Source: Kuafuiihalomonas sp050331295
GTDB taxonomy: Bacteria > Myxococcota > Kuafuiibacteriia > Kuafuiibacteriales > Kuafuiibacteriaceae
NCBI GenBank assembly: GCA_050331295.1
Contig: JBHJGZ010000001.1
Coordinates: 124,001-188,000, forward strand
Direction of reading: 5' to 3'
DNA length: 64,000 bases
In this document: in pieces, positions 42,229-50,729 of the stretch
Layout: each line of letters opens with the position of its first letter
Numbering within the stretch: the first letter of the stretch is position 1
The notes under the pieces: model-generated
What the model was told of the DNA's origin: nothing
Database searches by the model: none
Seen by the model: the letters and a program-made list of their open reading frames with translations, nothing else
Position numbers and translations under genes: made by a program

Positions 42229-42789
42229 TCAGTTCAAGAGTGATGCGATGGCACCGCCGAGCGCCTGCCCGTCCGTGCTCTCCCATGTCGTGACGTAGCT
42301 CGAAGCGAAGGTGGGGGTCGTCCGAACGCTGGCCCCCAAGGCGCGAAGTTCGTGAAGAGCGGCGTCTTCACTGCGGGGATCGAATCCAGCGCACGCGTCG
42401 GCCAAGATGGTGATTCGGTAGCCCATGGATAGAGCATCCTGGACCGTATGAAAGACGACGATCTCGCTGAACACGCCCGAGACCACCAGGTGAGGTCGGT
42501 TGAGCGCACGGATCGCTTCGAGCGAAGGCTCGTGGGCCATGGCGCTCGCGCCATGGCGGGCCTTGAAACCCATGCTTGGGAGATGTTCCGTGATACTGGC
42601 GATCGGCTTCGGGTCCGACACACCGAACGGAACGACCGACGCGAAGCAAGGAAGCTTGCAGATCTTCGCGGTCTGAGCGACCACGCCGGCCACCCGCCGA
42701 ATCTGGTCTGGAGGGCAGGTTTTCGAGAGATCCACGAGGTTGTCTTGATGGTCGAGGAACAGCACTGCGACTTCGGATAATGTCTTCAC
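42229..42789 (-). CDS. Isochorismatase-fold hydrolase-like protein lacking the catalytic Cys
   Basis: The 186-residue protein follows the isochorismatase/cysteine-hydrolase fold: AVLFLDHQDNLVD (Asp13), a central LPSMGFKARHGASAM, and LVVSGVFSEIVVFHTVQDAL. The nucleophile Cys of the G-x-x-[TS]-E-x-C-V motif is Val111 here. A classical hydrolase mechanism is therefore unlikely; a binding or scaffold role, or a different reaction, is possible. It lies between the amidotransferase-like gene (49 bp) and the SDR gene on the same strand. Confidence 0.75.
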   Translation of the reverse strand: MKTLSEVAVLFLDHQDNLVDLSKTCPPDQIRRVAGVVAQTAKICKLPCFASVVPFGVSDPKPIASITEHLPSMGFKARHGASAMAHEPSLEAIRALNRPHLVVSGVFSEIVVFHTVQDALSMGYRITILADACAGFDPRSEDAALHELRALGASVRTTPTFASSYVTTWESTDGQALGGAIASLLN

Positions 42790-42813
42790 AGGGGCTGGTT
42801 AGGGGACCATGAG

Positions 42814-42832
42814 CGCCCGGGCAAGCCGGGCG
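42814..42832. other. Hairpin between the amidotransferase-like and isochorismatase-like genes
   Basis: CGCCCGG-GCAAG-CCGGGCG is a perfect 7-bp stem with a 5-nt loop. No T run follows on the minus strand, so it is a weak terminator candidate or an mRNA processing/stability element. Confidence 0.4.
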
Positions 42833-42838
42833 TTTCAC

Positions 42839-43618
42839 TCAAGCGGCGGTCGTCAATGTTCGTGGGTGACGGCATTCAGCTTCGTGGATCAGGGCACGGA
42901 ACAGGGCCTGGTGCCGCTTGATCTGGGGCAAGAATTCCGGGTGCCACTGAACCCCGATGATCCATTCATCCCCATCCCTCTCGATGGCCTGATGAAGGCC
43001 ATTCGATTCCTGAGCCACGACCGAAAAACCGCGAGCCACGCGATTCACGGCCTGGTGATGAAGCGCATTCACCCGGCATTCGGTTCGACCCAGGATGCTC
43101 GCGAGCCGACTGCCCGGCCGAAGCTGCACGACTTTGGTGGGAAAGACTGACCGAGGTGTCGGGCGTTCTCCGTAGAATCCTTCGATCTCTTCATGGAGCG
43201 TCCCACCGAAGTGCAGGTTCAAGAGTTGGGCCCCGCGGCAGATTCCCAGAATGGGGAGCTTCCGGTCCAATGCGTCCTGCACGAGCCGAAACTCCAGCGC
43301 ATCTCGGGCTTCATCACGCGCCGGACGTTTGCGGCGACGGAGAAGAAGCTTCAAGGCCCAGATGCCGGCCGCCGTCCAACGACGCCACGTGGTCAGGCGT
43401 GGCGCCATGTGCCCGAAGTCGATACTCGTGGGATCACCAATGTCGGCTCCGCCGCCCAGAATGAGACCATCCAGTTTCTCTGTGTCCCGGGGCCGACCGG
43501 GTCGAATGCGGACCGGCCAGCCGCCGGCGCGCCATACGGCCCACGCGGTGAACCACCAAGCTGCCGTGCCCCCCACATCGGGCCCGGTGACACCAATGGT
43601 CGGGCGACTCCGACTCAA
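42839..43618 (-). CDS. Class I glutamine amidotransferase-like hydrolase (gamma-glutamyl-GABA hydrolase type)
   Basis: The 259-residue protein matches the PuuD-type peptidase family: RPTIGVTGPD, DGLILGGGADI, KLPILGICRGAQLLNLHFGG with nucleophile Cys, VNALHHQAVNRV, and IGVQWHPEF with catalytic His. It cleaves gamma-glutamyl or similar isopeptide bonds. The TTG start overlaps the amidoligase stop (TTGA), with GGAGG about 10 nt upstream, indicating translational coupling. Amidoligase genes are known to pair with such hydrolases in gene sets that make or process small isopeptide-bonded compounds. Confidence 0.85.
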   Translation of the reverse strand: MSRSRPTIGVTGPDVGGTAAWWFTAWAVWRAGGWPVRIRPGRPRDTEKLDGLILGGGADIGDPTSIDFGHMAPRLTTWRRWTAAGIWALKLLLRRRKRPARDEARDALEFRLVQDALDRKLPILGICRGAQLLNLHFGGTLHEEIEGFYGERPTPRSVFPTKVVQLRPGSRLASILGRTECRVNALHHQAVNRVARGFSVVAQESNGLHQAIERDGDEWIIGVQWHPEFLPQIKRHQALFRALIHEAECRHPRTLTTAA

Positions 43619-44658
43619 GAGCTCAGAACCTCCACCGCGCGATCCTTCCAGATGCTGCGATGCCCGAATGCGTGGGCGTCGCGAGTCGCCCGGTACTCGG
43701 CGACCAGTTGCTCCCGAAGCTCGCCCGAACAAGCGACTTCCTCGATCTTGACCCATGGGTTCCAGGCGTCCGCCAACGACCAATCCGGCTCATCGATCCG
43801 GCAATCGGGAAGCCGATAATGGAAGGTGGGTCGCGCCTTGACCGCCGATACGTTTTGTACCCGGTTCCATGGCCCGTCGGGCCTCACCGTACGGAAGAGC
43901 GGGAGCAGGTCGAGGGCTCGGTTTCTCGTCGGGTTGTGGCGGATATAGTCCAGAATCAAGGTATCCCAATTGGGCGTGTAGTCGTTGTCCAGGACCTGCT
44001 CACGATAGTCTTCACCAAAATCGCTCACGAAGGGCCCCAATCTTCGAGCGAGATCCATGGATTCTACCAAACCATCGTAGAGGAGAAGAAAGGACTGAAG
44101 GACGTGTAGGGCGTCTTCGCTGCGCCGAGAGAAAGCCTCCGGGTTGAAGTGAACGCCGAACGCAAATGCAACACCGTCTCGGGTTCCCCGGGCGCCGAGT
44201 TCGTGCATCTCACGGCGAATCTCGTCCAAGGATGTGAGGGCCGGGATGGGAAGGGGCGGAGTCACCAGCTCCTGGGGGACCATCAACGAACTGACCCGCT
44301 CCAGCGCACGTTCCAAGGACGACTGCCAGTCGGTATCCTCGATCCGAACCCCGACTCGATGCAGGTAGTCGAGGTAGACTTGTTCCTTGAACCACCTCGA
44401 GTCGAGCTCCACGCGAAACGTGCCGAACTCGCTGTCCTGCACGCGAAGCGCGAAGGCGTGCTGGCGCTCGATGGTTCCGCCCCATCGCTTTCGGATGCAC
44501 TCCGCGAGTGAGCTGGCATCCAGTCCCTGATATTCGATTTCGACACCCACCTGCCGTGGTCGACCATCGACGGTTCCCACCGGTGGCTGGGCAAAGCGCA
44601 TGCGGCAGCCTACGACGCCGTCTGCCCCTGTCCACCCCGACGGCACGAAGTGCGGCAT
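43615..44658 (-). CDS. Amidoligase family protein
   Basis: The 347-residue protein fits the glutamine-synthetase-fold amidoligase family (amidoligase_2): VGVEIEYQGLDASSLAECI, FRVELDSRWFKEQ, FAFGVHFNPEAF, DYTPNWDTLILDYIRHNPTRNRALDLLPLF, KARPTFHYRLPDCRID and PWVKIEEVA. The acidic residues of the first motif and the His/Asn of HFNPE are consistent with metal and ATP binding. Such enzymes join a carboxylate to an amine with ATP. The start is uncertain: ATG 44658 directly follows GGGGAGG; ATG 44601 and a GTG at 44646 are alternatives. It is translationally coupled to the hydrolase that follows. Confidence 0.85.
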   Translation of the reverse strand: MPHFVPSGWTGADGVVGCRMRFAQPPVGTVDGRPRQVGVEIEYQGLDASSLAECIRKRWGGTIERQHAFALRVQDSEFGTFRVELDSRWFKEQVYLDYLHRVGVRIEDTDWQSSLERALERVSSLMVPQELVTPPLPIPALTSLDEIRREMHELGARGTRDGVAFAFGVHFNPEAFSRRSEDALHVLQSFLLLYDGLVESMDLARRLGPFVSDFGEDYREQVLDNDYTPNWDTLILDYIRHNPTRNRALDLLPLFRTVRPDGPWNRVQNVSAVKARPTFHYRLPDCRIDEPDWSLADAWNPWVKIEEVACSGELREQLVAEYRATRDAHAFGHRSIWKDRAVEVLSS

Positions 44659-44878
44659 CCTCCCCGCTGATTACCCTCGATGGCGACTGCAGGTTTGGTT
44701 GCGCTCAGAACCACGTGGCTCAGGGGACCCGGCGCCGACTTTTCGAGCCACTTTGTCTCATGGGGACAGAACGCTACGAGGGACTGCGAACCGGAAGATT
44801 GATGGTCCCGTGACGACCCATTTAGCGGTCGAACGGGCGGGGGCTGCCTTCGGCACGATCCATGCCTCCCGACACTCC

Positions 44879-46147
44879 ATGAGCGCCGAACCCATTTCGC
44901 ACCGTTCTCCCGCGGCCAGCTCGGCCGGAAAGGCGGCCCATAACCCATCGAAGCGGTCGACCTCGGGCCTTCCCGGACTCCGCATCGGACGCGTCTTCGG
45001 GGTCGACGTGCATCTCGACCCGAGTCTCATCGTCATCGTTTTGCTCATCGGGTCCACCTTGGCGCTCGGCACCTTCCCTGCGTGGCATCCGGACTGGAGC
45101 CTCGCGCTGTCGTGGGGTGTGGCTCTGGTGGCAGCCGTCGCGTTCCTCCTGTCGATTTTGGCGCACGAGCTGGCTCATGCAGTGGTCGGCCGCGCCCTGG
45201 GGGTCGAGGTTCGAGGCATTACGCTCTTCATGTTCGGAGGCGTGGCGTCGATGGGGGGCGAGTCGTCCTCTCCGCGCGACGAATTCTTGATGACCATCGT
45301 CGGACCCCTGGTGAGCTTGTTGATCGGCTTCTTGGGCATCGCCGGGGCGGCGGCCCTGGGACCGGGCGTCGACGCGAGCGTCGAGCCGGAAGCATTCGTC
45401 AAACAGCTGGGACCCGTCGCGTCGATACTGGCTTGGCTGGGCCCCATCAACGTCATGTTGGCCATCTTCAATCTGGTTCCAGGCTTCCCGTTGGATGGAG
45501 GCCGAGTTCTCCGGGCCATCCTGTGGTGGGCGACCGGTGACCGTCTTCGGGCCACCCGGTGGGCCTCCCGAATCGGGCAAGGATTTGCCACCCTGCTCAT
45601 CGCGTTGGGCGTGTCCATGGCTCTCGGCGTCATCATCCCCGGTTTGGGGGGCGGCTTGGTCAGCGGTCTTTGGTTGGTCTTGATCGGCTGGTTTTTGAAG
45701 AGTGCAGCGCGGTCGAGTTACGAGCAGGTCGTCAGGAGTCGGATCCTCTCCGAAACCTCGGTGTCCCGGGTCTACGACCGGCAGGTCATGGCGGTGCCGA
45801 GTTCCATGACCATCGCCGAGCTGGTGGAGGGCCCGGGATTGCGGACCGAACAAGCCAGTTTTGCGGTGGAACGAGAAGGTCGCTGGGCGGGCATTATCCG
45901 GGTCGACGACATTCGTCAGGTTCCGCGCGATACTTGGGACGAACGTCGGGTCTCCGAGGTGATGACGCCCATGGAGTCCATGACCGTCATCTCCGTCGAC
46001 GCCAACGCGGAGGAAGCGCTTCGGTCGATGACCGAGCACGGATTCGACCAGCTGCCGGTGCGCGACCGCCACGGCTCAATTCTAGGTTTCATTCGGCGGA
46101 AAGACATTCTTCGCTGGCTGTATCTCCACGAAGAAGCGCCGGCTTGA
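44879..46147 (+). CDS. Site-2-type intramembrane metalloprotease with CBS domains
   Basis: The 422-residue membrane protein begins with a Ser/Pro-rich region (1-35). The M50 core follows: ILAHELAH (His96, Glu97, His100) and NLVPGFPLDGGRVLRA (Asp206). After about six membrane helices there are two CBS domains (about 285-420: VMAVPSSMTIAELVEGPG and EVMTPMESMTVISVDANAEEAL). CBS domains bind adenyl nucleotides, so activity may respond to energy state. Family members cleave membrane-bound anti-sigma or regulatory proteins. The frame is open to 44600 upstream; ATG 44879 is chosen because upstream codons are antisense to the amidoligase gene. Confidence 0.9.
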   Translation: MSAEPISHRSPAASSAGKAAHNPSKRSTSGLPGLRIGRVFGVDVHLDPSLIVIVLLIGSTLALGTFPAWHPDWSLALSWGVALVAAVAFLLSILAHELAHAVVGRALGVEVRGITLFMFGGVASMGGESSSPRDEFLMTIVGPLVSLLIGFLGIAGAAALGPGVDASVEPEAFVKQLGPVASILAWLGPINVMLAIFNLVPGFPLDGGRVLRAILWWATGDRLRATRWASRIGQGFATLLIALGVSMALGVIIPGLGGGLVSGLWLVLIGWFLKSAARSSYEQVVRSRILSETSVSRVYDRQVMAVPSSMTIAELVEGPGLRTEQASFAVEREGRWAGIIRVDDIRQVPRDTWDERRVSEVMTPMESMTVISVDANAEEALRSMTEHGFDQLPVRDRHGSILGFIRRKDILRWLYLHEEAPA

Positions 46148-46209
46148 GGTCGTTCGCATCACATCGATTTCACCGAGCGGTCCATACCGGTCGATCGACC
46201 CGCCGACGG

Positions 46210-47499
46210 TCAACGGGGGTCCCAGCCGGGTTCGGGCAGCGCATTGCTTCGGGCAATGCTCTGGAGGACCTGAGCGCTTCGCTTGATGGTCCGGCTCTGG
46301 TCGCGCGGATCCAGCCCGATCAAACCGAAAGGTGCGGTCCATCCTTGCGCCCATTCGAAGTTGTCGATCAATGACCAGTGACAATACCCGAGAACGTCGA
46401 CACCCTTTTGAAGCACACGATGAACGGCCGCGACGTGGTCGACGATGTACTGCGGCCGCTGTGCGTCATCCGGGTCAAAGAGTCCGTTTTCCGTCACCAG
46501 GATGGGAATCTTCAGCTGGGCGAGTCGCAACAGAACCCGTTCGAATCGTTCTGCAGAAGGACGACCCCAATCTGCCGTCTCGGTCGCGATGGTGGGCCGT
46601 TGCACCAGGCGGGGGCGCCCGCCCCATTCGTGGCGGACCTCGTACATGCCGTAGAAGTTAAGGCCCACGAAATCCAGCATGCGGCGTGCGCTCGAAAGGC
46701 CGAGCCCGAAGGGTGGCGCACGCCGGCCGTTCCGGAGCTCGTAGAGCAGCGCCCCGTTGATCAGCCAGTCCAGCATCCCCGAGGAAAGACGATCGCGAAT
46801 CCGACCCGGGCGACTGGGGTCGAAAGACGGCACATTGATGGCGATACCCACCGGAACGTCGGGGCGGTTGCGCTTGATCTCGACGTAGGCTGCGCCGTGA
46901 CCGTCGAGCTGTCGGGCCAGGCAACGTCCAGCCAGCCGGAGATTCCGGGCTCCGGGTGGCCACATCCCTTGAAGATAGCCTTTGTAGGCCAGGACCGACG
47001 GTTCGTTGATGGTGAGAAAGGCGGAAACGAGATCGCCCAGTTCCAAGGCGCACATGCGGGCGTACGCCCTGAACCGAGGGATGGCTTCGGGACTCAACCA
47101 ACCGCCTCGTTCAGCAAACCAACCGGGGAGGGTGAAATGATTGATGTTGACGAACACCTTGAGGCCTCGACGTGATGCGTGGTCCAAGATCTGGCGGTAG
47201 CGATCCAGAGCGCGAGAACTCACCACTCCGGGTTCGGGCTCGAGTCGACTCCACTCGAGGCTCAGGCGATGCGCGTTGTGTCCGAGGTCTACCGCGAGGT
47301 CGAGGTCATGCTCGGCTCGGTGTGACCACCACTCCGCGGCGGCGCCGGACAACCGACCGCCTCGGATGAGTTCCGGACGTTGGTGTTCCCAAGCCCACCA
47401 GTCGTTCGCCGTGTTGTCACCTTCCACCTGATGGCTGGAGGTCGATGCTCCCCAGAGAAAGTCTTCGGGAAAGGTTCGGGATTCAGGTATCACGTCCAC
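46210..47499 (-). CDS. Glycoside hydrolase family 1 (beta-glucosidase/beta-galactosidase type)
   Basis: The 429-residue protein matches family GH1: FPEDFLWGASTSSHQVEGDN, NAHRLSLEWSRLEPEPG, TINEP (acid/base Glu166), FVGLNFYGMYEVRH, ILVTENGL (nucleophile Glu337) and GYCHWSLIDNFEWAQGWTAPFGL. It hydrolyses beta-linked glycosides in the cytoplasm; no signal peptide is seen. GTG 47499 is the likely start (GTG 47493 also possible). It is divergent from the glycosyltransferase gene starting 101 bp away, so the two probably share a control region. A link to glycolipid turnover is inferred. Confidence 0.92.
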   Translation of the reverse strand: MDVIPESRTFPEDFLWGASTSSHQVEGDNTANDWWAWEHQRPELIRGGRLSGAAAEWWSHRAEHDLDLAVDLGHNAHRLSLEWSRLEPEPGVVSSRALDRYRQILDHASRRGLKVFVNINHFTLPGWFAERGGWLSPEAIPRFRAYARMCALELGDLVSAFLTINEPSVLAYKGYLQGMWPPGARNLRLAGRCLARQLDGHGAAYVEIKRNRPDVPVGIAINVPSFDPSRPGRIRDRLSSGMLDWLINGALLYELRNGRRAPPFGLGLSSARRMLDFVGLNFYGMYEVRHEWGGRPRLVQRPTIATETADWGRPSAERFERVLLRLAQLKIPILVTENGLFDPDDAQRPQYIVDHVAAVHRVLQKGVDVLGYCHWSLIDNFEWAQGWTAPFGLIGLDPRDQSRTIKRSAQVLQSIARSNALPEPGWDPR

Positions 47500-47600
47500 G
47501 CTGCACAAGTTCCGCAAGGACCATGCCGGTTGACCCGATCCCCGCCCCGATCCCCGCCGACCGAGGTCGAGCTGGCACGATCTTTGTACCAACTGAATCC

Positions 47601-48818
47601 ATGAGCGGGTCTCAACACAACGGGTCTTCCCACAAGCCGACACGGATTCATCTCTTCCACATGGAGTCCACGGGGGCGGGGCATCGTCGCGCCGCCCAGG
47701 CCCTGGAGGCGGTGCTTCGGAGGACTGATCCGACGTTGGACATACAGCTCATCAACCTCGCCGACCACATGAACGAAACCTTGCACCACGCCTATCAGAA
47801 GCTCCGGGTGTGGCTGATGGAAGACGCGCCGCATGTGTTCGGGCAGCTGTACAAGTGGGCCGATCGTCCGCACCCCGAAGTGGAGTCCTTGTTCGACCGC
47901 GCGATGCTCGAACTGGAGAAATCCAGTCTTCACTCTCTGTTGCGGTTCATGACCCGAGAGCACTGCGACCTCGCAATCCACACGCACTTCTTTGCTGCGG
48001 AGATGGCGGCGCATCTGCGACGCAAGAAGGCGGTGAGCTTTCCACACGTGACGGTCACGACCGACTTTTTCAGTCATGCGCTGTGGGCGCGCACGCCGTG
48101 CGAGTTGTTCGCGGTCGCTTCTCGCGACGCGGCTTTGTACCTGACTGCACTCGGGGTCGAGCCGGAGCTCATCATGGAAAGCGGGATCCCCGTGGACCCC
48201 GGATTTCGGGAAGCCCGACGGACGCCAGAGGATTATCGCCGAGAGACGGAGCTGCGGACTGAAGGACTCCGAACGGGAGGTCGGCGGCCGCGCATTCTCC
48301 TCATGACGACGGGGACCGCGGCCGAGATATCGGCCCAGAACCTGATGCACCTTCTCGAAGCCCAGAGCCCCCTCGATGTGACGGTGTTGGCGGGTGACAA
48401 CGAGGAACGCCTGAGTGCCCTCCACGCGGTGCCCGCTGTGGACCGTCACCGGGTCTTCATCTCGGGACGCCGCGATGACATGCCTCGCCTGCTGGAAGAT
48501 TCCGATCTGTGTATCGGAAAGGCCGGTGGACTCACCTGTTCGGAGGCGCTGGCGGTCGGGACACCGATGGGTCTGCTGTCGCCGCGCCCGGATCAGGAGG
48601 CGCAAAACGCGGACTTTCTGCTGGAACGCCAGGCTGCCACCCGGATCTTTCGAAGCAGCCTGCTCGGGCCAAAAATGGACGAGCTGTTCGGTGACCTCCG
48701 ACGATGGAGTACGCTTCGTGCCGCTTCGTATGGTCTCGGTCGGCCCGAGGCGGCAGACGCGGTGGTGGAGCGGGCCCTGGCCCTGCTTCCGCGGCATGCG
48801 GCGGAGCATTCCTCCTGA
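47601..48818 (+). CDS. MGDG-synthase-like glycosyltransferase (GT28/UDP-dependent)
   Basis: The 405-residue protein has the N-terminal motif of monogalactosyldiacylglycerol synthases: RIHLFHMESTGAGHRRAAQAL, and QLINLADHMNETLHHAYQ. The C-terminal sugar-nucleotide part contains RRPRILLMTTGTAAEISAQNL, DDMPRLLEDSDLCIGKAGGLTCSEAL and PRPDQEAQNADFLLE. These enzymes transfer galactose or glucose from UDP-sugars to diacylglycerol, at the membrane face. ATG 47601 fits the family start. In a phototroph a glycolipid role in photosynthetic membranes is plausible but not shown. Confidence 0.82.
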   Translation: MSGSQHNGSSHKPTRIHLFHMESTGAGHRRAAQALEAVLRRTDPTLDIQLINLADHMNETLHHAYQKLRVWLMEDAPHVFGQLYKWADRPHPEVESLFDRAMLELEKSSLHSLLRFMTREHCDLAIHTHFFAAEMAAHLRRKKAVSFPHVTVTTDFFSHALWARTPCELFAVASRDAALYLTALGVEPELIMESGIPVDPGFREARRTPEDYRRETELRTEGLRTGGRRPRILLMTTGTAAEISAQNLMHLLEAQSPLDVTVLAGDNEERLSALHAVPAVDRHRVFISGRRDDMPRLLEDSDLCIGKAGGLTCSEALAVGTPMGLLSPRPDQEAQNADFLLERQAATRIFRSSLLGPKMDELFGDLRRWSTLRAASYGLGRPEAADAVVERALALLPRHAAEHSS

Positions 48819-48837
48819 CCGGAAACCGACGACTTGC

Positions 48838-50058
48838 CTAGCGAGCGAGCAGGAGCCGGTCAGGACCACCGCGACTGGCAAGAAAGAGGTCCGGCACGCG
48901 GTCGCCATTCACATCGGCGAACTCCGAGTCGAAGCCGTTACCGACCGCGGTCTCCGGCAGGATGCCGACGGACTCCGAGAATCGACCGCTGCCGTCATTG
49001 AGGTATGCTCGAAACGGTCGGCGAGCTGGCGTCCCCCGGAGGCTGTCGAGATTCGAGGTCAAGAGGTCGTCGTCGCCGTCCCCGTCGAGGTCTAGCGCGT
49101 CGACATCGAAGGAGTCGTCATCGTCTTCCGGAAGACGGCTTGCAGTCTGGTCTTCGAAGATTCCAGGGCTGATTTGCATCAGGATGCGGTTCTGTCTCGA
49201 AACCTCCGGTCTCAAGAAGCGAATGTTGGCCATGACCACGTCGAGGTCGCCGTCTCGGTCCGCATCGAACAGATCGATTTCGCGGGTCTCGGCTTCGACC
49301 GGCAAATCGATCACGGTCTCGAAACGCGATCCTTGCCGAATCAAGATGACGGAGACGTCTTCGTTGCCCACAGCAAGGTCCAGGTCTCCATCTCCATCTA
49401 CGTCTCCGAGTTCGAGGTCCTGGGTGCGGTCGTGCCGGACCGGAAGAACATCCAAGGTTACATCGACGAATCGTCCCTCGCGCCACTGCAGCGCTCGATT
49501 CTGCCCCGCGTTGCCAATCAGCACCGTCGGTGGGTCCGTGGATGGATCCAAGATCGCGGCGTTGCTGGTGCCCTTCACCGGAATCAGTTCAGAGGCGTCC
49601 GTGAACCGTGTACCGCTTTGGAGAAAGAGCTCGTTCACCTGGTCGTCTTCCGATGCAAATAACAAGTCCACTTGGCCGTTGCCGTCGAAGTCAAACAGCA
49701 CCACGTCTTCGCTGTCGCGTTCCGTACGCGGGAGCCGCGAGGCGCTCACGTCCTGAAAACCGCCTGCACCGTCATTGAGCAGGAGAATGTTGGGCCGAAA
49801 CTCGTGGGCGACCACGATGTCCAGATCGCCGTCACCGTCCACGTCGCCGAGCGCCGCATCCATGCTGAATCCAGTCAGGGTGTCGGGAAGATGAGTATCG
49901 GTCACGTCCACGTAGGCGCGGGCCACGGGTGTCTGGGCCGGTCTCGGGTCCGGGTCATCGATGGTCTTGCATCCGATAGCCAGCAGAAGCTTCGCCGCCA
50001 GGGCGCATCCGACCCATGTGGTCGAAGAAGCAGAAAGCCGATGCGGAAGATCCGGCAC
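48838..50058 (-). CDS. FG-GAP/VCBS-repeat lipoprotein
   Basis: The 406-residue protein, from a GTG start, has a lipobox (LLAIGC). It then carries six calcium-loop repeats: DVDGDGDLDIVV, DFDGNGQVDLLF, DVDGDGDLDLAV, DADRDGDLDVVM, DLDGDGDDDLLT and DVNGDRVPDLFL. This is an integrin-alpha-type propeller of about seven blades on the cell surface, likely for calcium-dependent binding. No catalytic motif is seen. It is divergent from dps; the start is chosen to give the signal peptide (an ATG lies upstream at 50229 but overlaps the dps gene). Confidence 0.8.
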   Translation of the reverse strand: MPDLPHRLSASSTTWVGCALAAKLLLAIGCKTIDDPDPRPAQTPVARAYVDVTDTHLPDTLTGFSMDAALGDVDGDGDLDIVVAHEFRPNILLLNDGAGGFQDVSASRLPRTERDSEDVVLFDFDGNGQVDLLFASEDDQVNELFLQSGTRFTDASELIPVKGTSNAAILDPSTDPPTVLIGNAGQNRALQWREGRFVDVTLDVLPVRHDRTQDLELGDVDGDGDLDLAVGNEDVSVILIRQGSRFETVIDLPVEAETREIDLFDADRDGDLDVVMANIRFLRPEVSRQNRILMQISPGIFEDQTASRLPEDDDDSFDVDALDLDGDGDDDLLTSNLDSLRGTPARRPFRAYLNDGSGRFSESVGILPETAVGNGFDSEFADVNGDRVPDLFLASRGGPDRLLLAR

Positions 50059-50162
50059 CTCTGTACCCGACCCGAACCCACAGTCATCGTTTCGGCTTGC
50101 TCGACCGAGCGCACCGGCGGAAGGGGAAGGGCAAGACCGGATGGGGCACTCCACGGAAAGTC

Positions 50163-50190
50163 TTGACCTGATCGAAATAGGTTCTAGAGT
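50163..50190 (+). promoter_or_regulatory. Candidate promoter of dps
   Basis: TTGACC (50163-50168), 16 bp, TAGAGT (50185-50190). The -10 element lies inside the palindrome described separately. Confidence 0.45.
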
Positions 50191-50204
50191 TAGAACCGTT
50201 CTAA
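50180..50204 (+). promoter_or_regulatory. PerR/Fur-like operator before dps
   Basis: Two overlapping palindromes: GGTTCTA-GAGT-TAGAACC (50180-50197) and TTAGAAC-C-GTTCTAA (50190-50204). The latter is a perfect 7-1-7 repeat, the geometry of Fur-family (PerR) boxes, and shares TTA-A-A positions with the PerR consensus. It overlaps and follows the -10 element, 12 bp before the ATG, so repression relieved by peroxide is likely. Confidence 0.55.
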
Positions 50205-50215
50205 GGAAAAACATC

Positions 50216-50710
50216 ATGACCAAGCTCAATCAAACCAAGAATCGAGACCTTCCAGAGTCGAACCGAACCCGCGTCATCGAGGCGCTGAACGCACGACTTT
50301 CGGACACTCTGGACCTCGTGCTGCAGAGCAAGCAAGCCCACTGGAACCTCAAGGGCCCCAGCTTCATCGCACTGCACGAGCTTCTGGACGAGATCGCCGA
50401 CCGCCTTCGCGAGCAAGGCGACACCATGGCCGAGCGCGCCGTCGCTCTCGGAGGCATCGCGGAAGGCACCTTGCAGGTGGTGTCCGAGCGCACCTCCATT
50501 CCTCCATTGCCGGTGGACCTTCAGGCACAGAATCCGCTGGTGGATCGTTTGACCGACGCCTTCGCGAAGCACGCAGCTCAACTGCGCGAAGCGATACGCA
50601 CCGCCGAGGCAGCGGACGATGCGGATACCGCGGATGTGTTTACCGAGGTTTCTCGAGAGGTCGACAAGGACCTCTGGTTCCTCGAAGCGCATCTCGCGCG
50701 CTTTGAATGA
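50216..50710 (+). CDS. dps: Dps-family DNA-protecting ferritin
   Basis: The 164-residue protein has the Dps ferroxidase ligands in correct spacing: His42 (QAHWNLKGPSF), His54 and Asp58 (HELLDEIADRL), Asp69 and Glu73 (DTMAERA). It forms a 12-subunit cage that oxidises iron with peroxide and protects DNA. The ATG at 50216 is just downstream of the palindromic operator. It is followed by the convergent rraA gene 19 bp away. The upstream frame to 49961 is not coding. Confidence 0.95.
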   Translation: MTKLNQTKNRDLPESNRTRVIEALNARLSDTLDLVLQSKQAHWNLKGPSFIALHELLDEIADRLREQGDTMAERAVALGGIAEGTLQVVSERTSIPPLPVDLQAQNPLVDRLTDAFAKHAAQLREAIRTAEAADDADTADVFTEVSREVDKDLWFLEAHLARFE

Positions 50711-50729
50711 GTTCGAAGCAACGCGGCGG

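Noticed and set aside
42814..42832. Rho-independent terminator for the amidoligase operon
   Set aside because: The hairpin is sound but no T run follows on the coding strand, so it is recorded only as a hairpin.
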